Assembly (NCBI GenBank): GCA_946612455.1
Contig: CAMOER010000040.1
Span: 1-22,340, forward strand
Origin: UBA3305 sp002373555
Lineage (GTDB): Bacteria > Bacillota > Clostridia > Lachnospirales > Lachnospiraceae
Length of the DNA: 22,340 nt
Direction: 5' to 3'
Position 1 is the stretch's first letter. The number at the start of each line of letters is the position of its first letter. Position numbers and translations under genes: made by a program. The notes beneath the pieces were generated by a model. That model made no database searches. It was not told the origin of the DNA and saw only the letters and a program-made list of their open reading frames with translations. Positions 21,041-22,340 of this stretch are shown one piece after another.

Positions 21041-22288
21041 ATGAAAAACAGTTTCGTCAGACATCTGCATAAAATGAAGATCGTGGCACTGTGGCTTGCA
21101 GCCGCAGTGCTTCTTTGCTCATGCGGATTATTTCCCGAAACGGGAGAGGATGCTGCGGAGACGGATTTTCTGCAGGATGAAGTGATCGCGGTTGATGACA
21201 GTACGGACGGCGATGAAGTGTCTGATGGCAGTCCGTCAACTGACAGTTTTTCCGGTGCTTCCGCCTCGGCACAGGAAACAGATGCCGAAGAGCGTGCCGA
21301 TCCCGGCCTGACCGTCACGTTTCTGGATGTTGGCCAGGGGAATGCCGTCATCGCGGAGTTGGACGGACATACCATGCTGATCGACGGCGGCCCGGCGGAC
21401 ACATCTTCGCTGGTCGTCAGCACGCTGAAGAAAAAAGGCATCAGGAAGCTGGATTACATCATTGCGACGCACTATGATGCGGATCATATCAGCGGTCTTG
21501 TCGGTGCTATGAACGTTTTTGAGACGGAACTGCTGCTGATGCCGGACTATCAGACGGACACATCGATTTATGATTCCTTTGTGCGCATGTACGAAAAAAA
21601 CGGCTGCAGCACGCATTTCCCTGCGCCGGGAGAATCCTATGAACTCGGGAGAGCCGTGTTCGATATTGTGGCACCGTTTGATTATTCCTATGAGCAGGAA
21701 AATGACCGGTCGATCGGGATCCGGCTGTGGTACGGGGATACCTCCTTCCTGCTGCTGGGCGATGCGGGGGCTGAGAGTGAGCGGGATATGATCGGATCCG
21801 GGATGCTGCTGGATTCGGATGTGTATCTGGCGTCCCATCATGGGAGCGGCTGGTCATCGACGGAGGACTTCCTGGAGGAAGTCAGCCCGGATGTGGTCGT
21901 GATCAGCGTCGGCAGGGATAACACCTACGGACATCCCGCGGAGCAGACACTATCCCGGGTCTTCGACGTCGGTGCGAAGGTGCTGCGGACAGATCTTTCC
22001 GGGACGATCACCGCAGAAAGCAACGGGGAGAAGATCGTTTTCAGCGCCGAGCCGATGTCTGCAAAGAAGATGCGGGAGGCGCTTTCGGCCGCGGATGCGG
22101 AAAGAGCAGTGTCTGCCGCGGAGAATGATGCGGCGGTAGACGCACGCTACATCGGCAATATCAACAGCTTTAAATTCCATAAACCGGACTGCAGCTCGCT
22201 TCCCGCGGAACACAACCGGGTGTACTTCGACACCCGGGAGGACGCGGTCGCCGCAGGGTATGAACCCTGCGGCAGCTGCCGTCCGTAA
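21041..22288 (+). CDS. ComEC-like metallo-beta-lactamase lipoprotein with Ada-like zinc-binding tail
   Basis: This is a 415-residue exported protein. The N-terminus is a lipoprotein signal (basic n-region, hydrophobic core, lipobox LCSC, acylated Cys28). An acidic Ser/Asp/Glu-rich linker runs to ~88. The metallo-beta-lactamase domain resembles the C-terminal domain of ComEC: FLDVGQGNA, HYDADH (144-149), a GDAG loop, SHHGS (265-269). The final ~45 residues are an Ada-like zinc module with H380, C384, C410 and C413 (NRVYF, EPCGSC). Together this suggests an extracellular membrane-anchored hydrolase, perhaps of nucleic acid or phosphodiesters; the substrate is unproven. The ATG at 21041 has no close ribosome site; TTG 21038 and ATG 21074 are alternatives. 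It lies 3 bp after transketolase. Its stop codon TAA begins the repeat at 22286. Confidence 0.87.
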   Translation: MKNSFVRHLHKMKIVALWLAAAVLLCSCGLFPETGEDAAETDFLQDEVIAVDDSTDGDEVSDGSPSTDSFSGASASAQETDAEERADPGLTVTFLDVGQGNAVIAELDGHTMLIDGGPADTSSLVVSTLKKKGIRKLDYIIATHYDADHISGLVGAMNVFETELLLMPDYQTDTSIYDSFVRMYEKNGCSTHFPAPGESYELGRAVFDIVAPFDYSYEQENDRSIGIRLWYGDTSFLLLGDAGAESERDMIGSGMLLDSDVYLASHHGSGWSSTEDFLEEVSPDVVVISVGRDNTYGHPAEQTLSRVFDVGAKVLRTDLSGTITAESNGEKIVFSAEPMSAKKMREALSAADAERAVSAAENDAAVDARYIGNINSFKFHKPDCSSLPAEHNRVYFDTREDAVAAGYEPCGSCRP

Positions 22289-22311
22289 CCCACGGTGCCT
22301 GTCCCCAATGG
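22286..22311 (+). repeat. Half copy of the GGTGCCTGTCCCC REP-like element
   Basis: TAACCCACGGTGCCTGTCCC continues to CCAATGG and matches the right arm of the 17084-17108 palindrome with one substitution and one inserted A. The facing arm is absent. The stop codon of the lipoprotein gene is its first three bases. The last 29 bases of the window, to 22340, are AT-rich and hold nothing I can name. Confidence 0.75.
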
Positions 22312-22340
22312 TAGGTAGTTTCTATTAAGTTAAGGAACTA

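Overview
The window (GC-rich, roughly 55-58% by eye) looks like the chromosome of an anaerobic Clostridia-type Firmicute, plausibly a gut Lachnospiraceae or relative. Reasons: strong AGGAGG ribosome sites, TATAAT-type promoters with extended -10 elements, a CstA-type transporter, a molybdenum hydroxylase in FAD/2Fe-2S/Mo gene order, BspA-like leucine-rich repeats, and intergenic repeats containing GATCCTTC...GGATGAC. The genus cannot be fixed from sequence alone. No tRNA, rRNA, CRISPR array, phage gene or intact transposase is visible.

Layout. (1) 1-492: 3' end of cstA and its terminator. (2) 514-4297: module A, made of a two-helix membrane protein, a MoxR-type AAA+ ATPase and a NorD/CbbO-like VWA protein, closed by a strong terminator. 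(3) 4383-8482: a regulated promoter with a CRP/FNR-type palindrome, then a three-gene molybdenum hydroxylase operon (FAD, 2Fe-2S and Mo subunits) and a terminator. (4) 8651-14247: module B, made of a DUF2201-type metallopeptidase-like/VWA protein, a cytoplasmic BspA-like LRR protein, a second AAA+ ATPase and a small unknown protein. (5) 14376-15566: a trigger-factor-like chaperone without a PPIase domain. (6) 15652-17824: a MATE transporter convergent with a CRP/FNR-family regulator, separated by a 67-bp hairpin. (7) 17917-18753: a Rossmann/TylF-type methyltransferase fusion, divergent from the regulator. (8) 19049-22288: transketolase and a ComEC-like metallo-beta-lactamase lipoprotein with an Ada-like zinc tail.

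How the parts may work together. MoxR AAA+ ATPases paired with VWA proteins typically remodel or mature metalloenzymes; examples are CbbQ/CbbO on Rubisco, NorQ/NorD on nitric oxide reductase and CoxD/CoxE on the molybdenum CO dehydrogenase. Here two different AAA+/VWA modules flank a molybdenum hydroxylase, and a degenerate trigger factor follows. A dedicated maturation or quality-control island for the hydroxylase is a reasonable but untested inference, because terminators separate the three blocks. The hydroxylase promoter carries TGTAG-N6-CTACA centred about 41.5 bp upstream of the inferred start of transcription. The CRP-family protein encoded 12.6 kb away has Arg-Val...Arg at the base-reading positions, which could fit that operator.

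Repeats: two copies of a GGTGCCTGTCCCC element (one a full hairpin, one a half) and several GATCCTTC-containing inverted-repeat elements occupy intergenic spaces, including both sides of module B.
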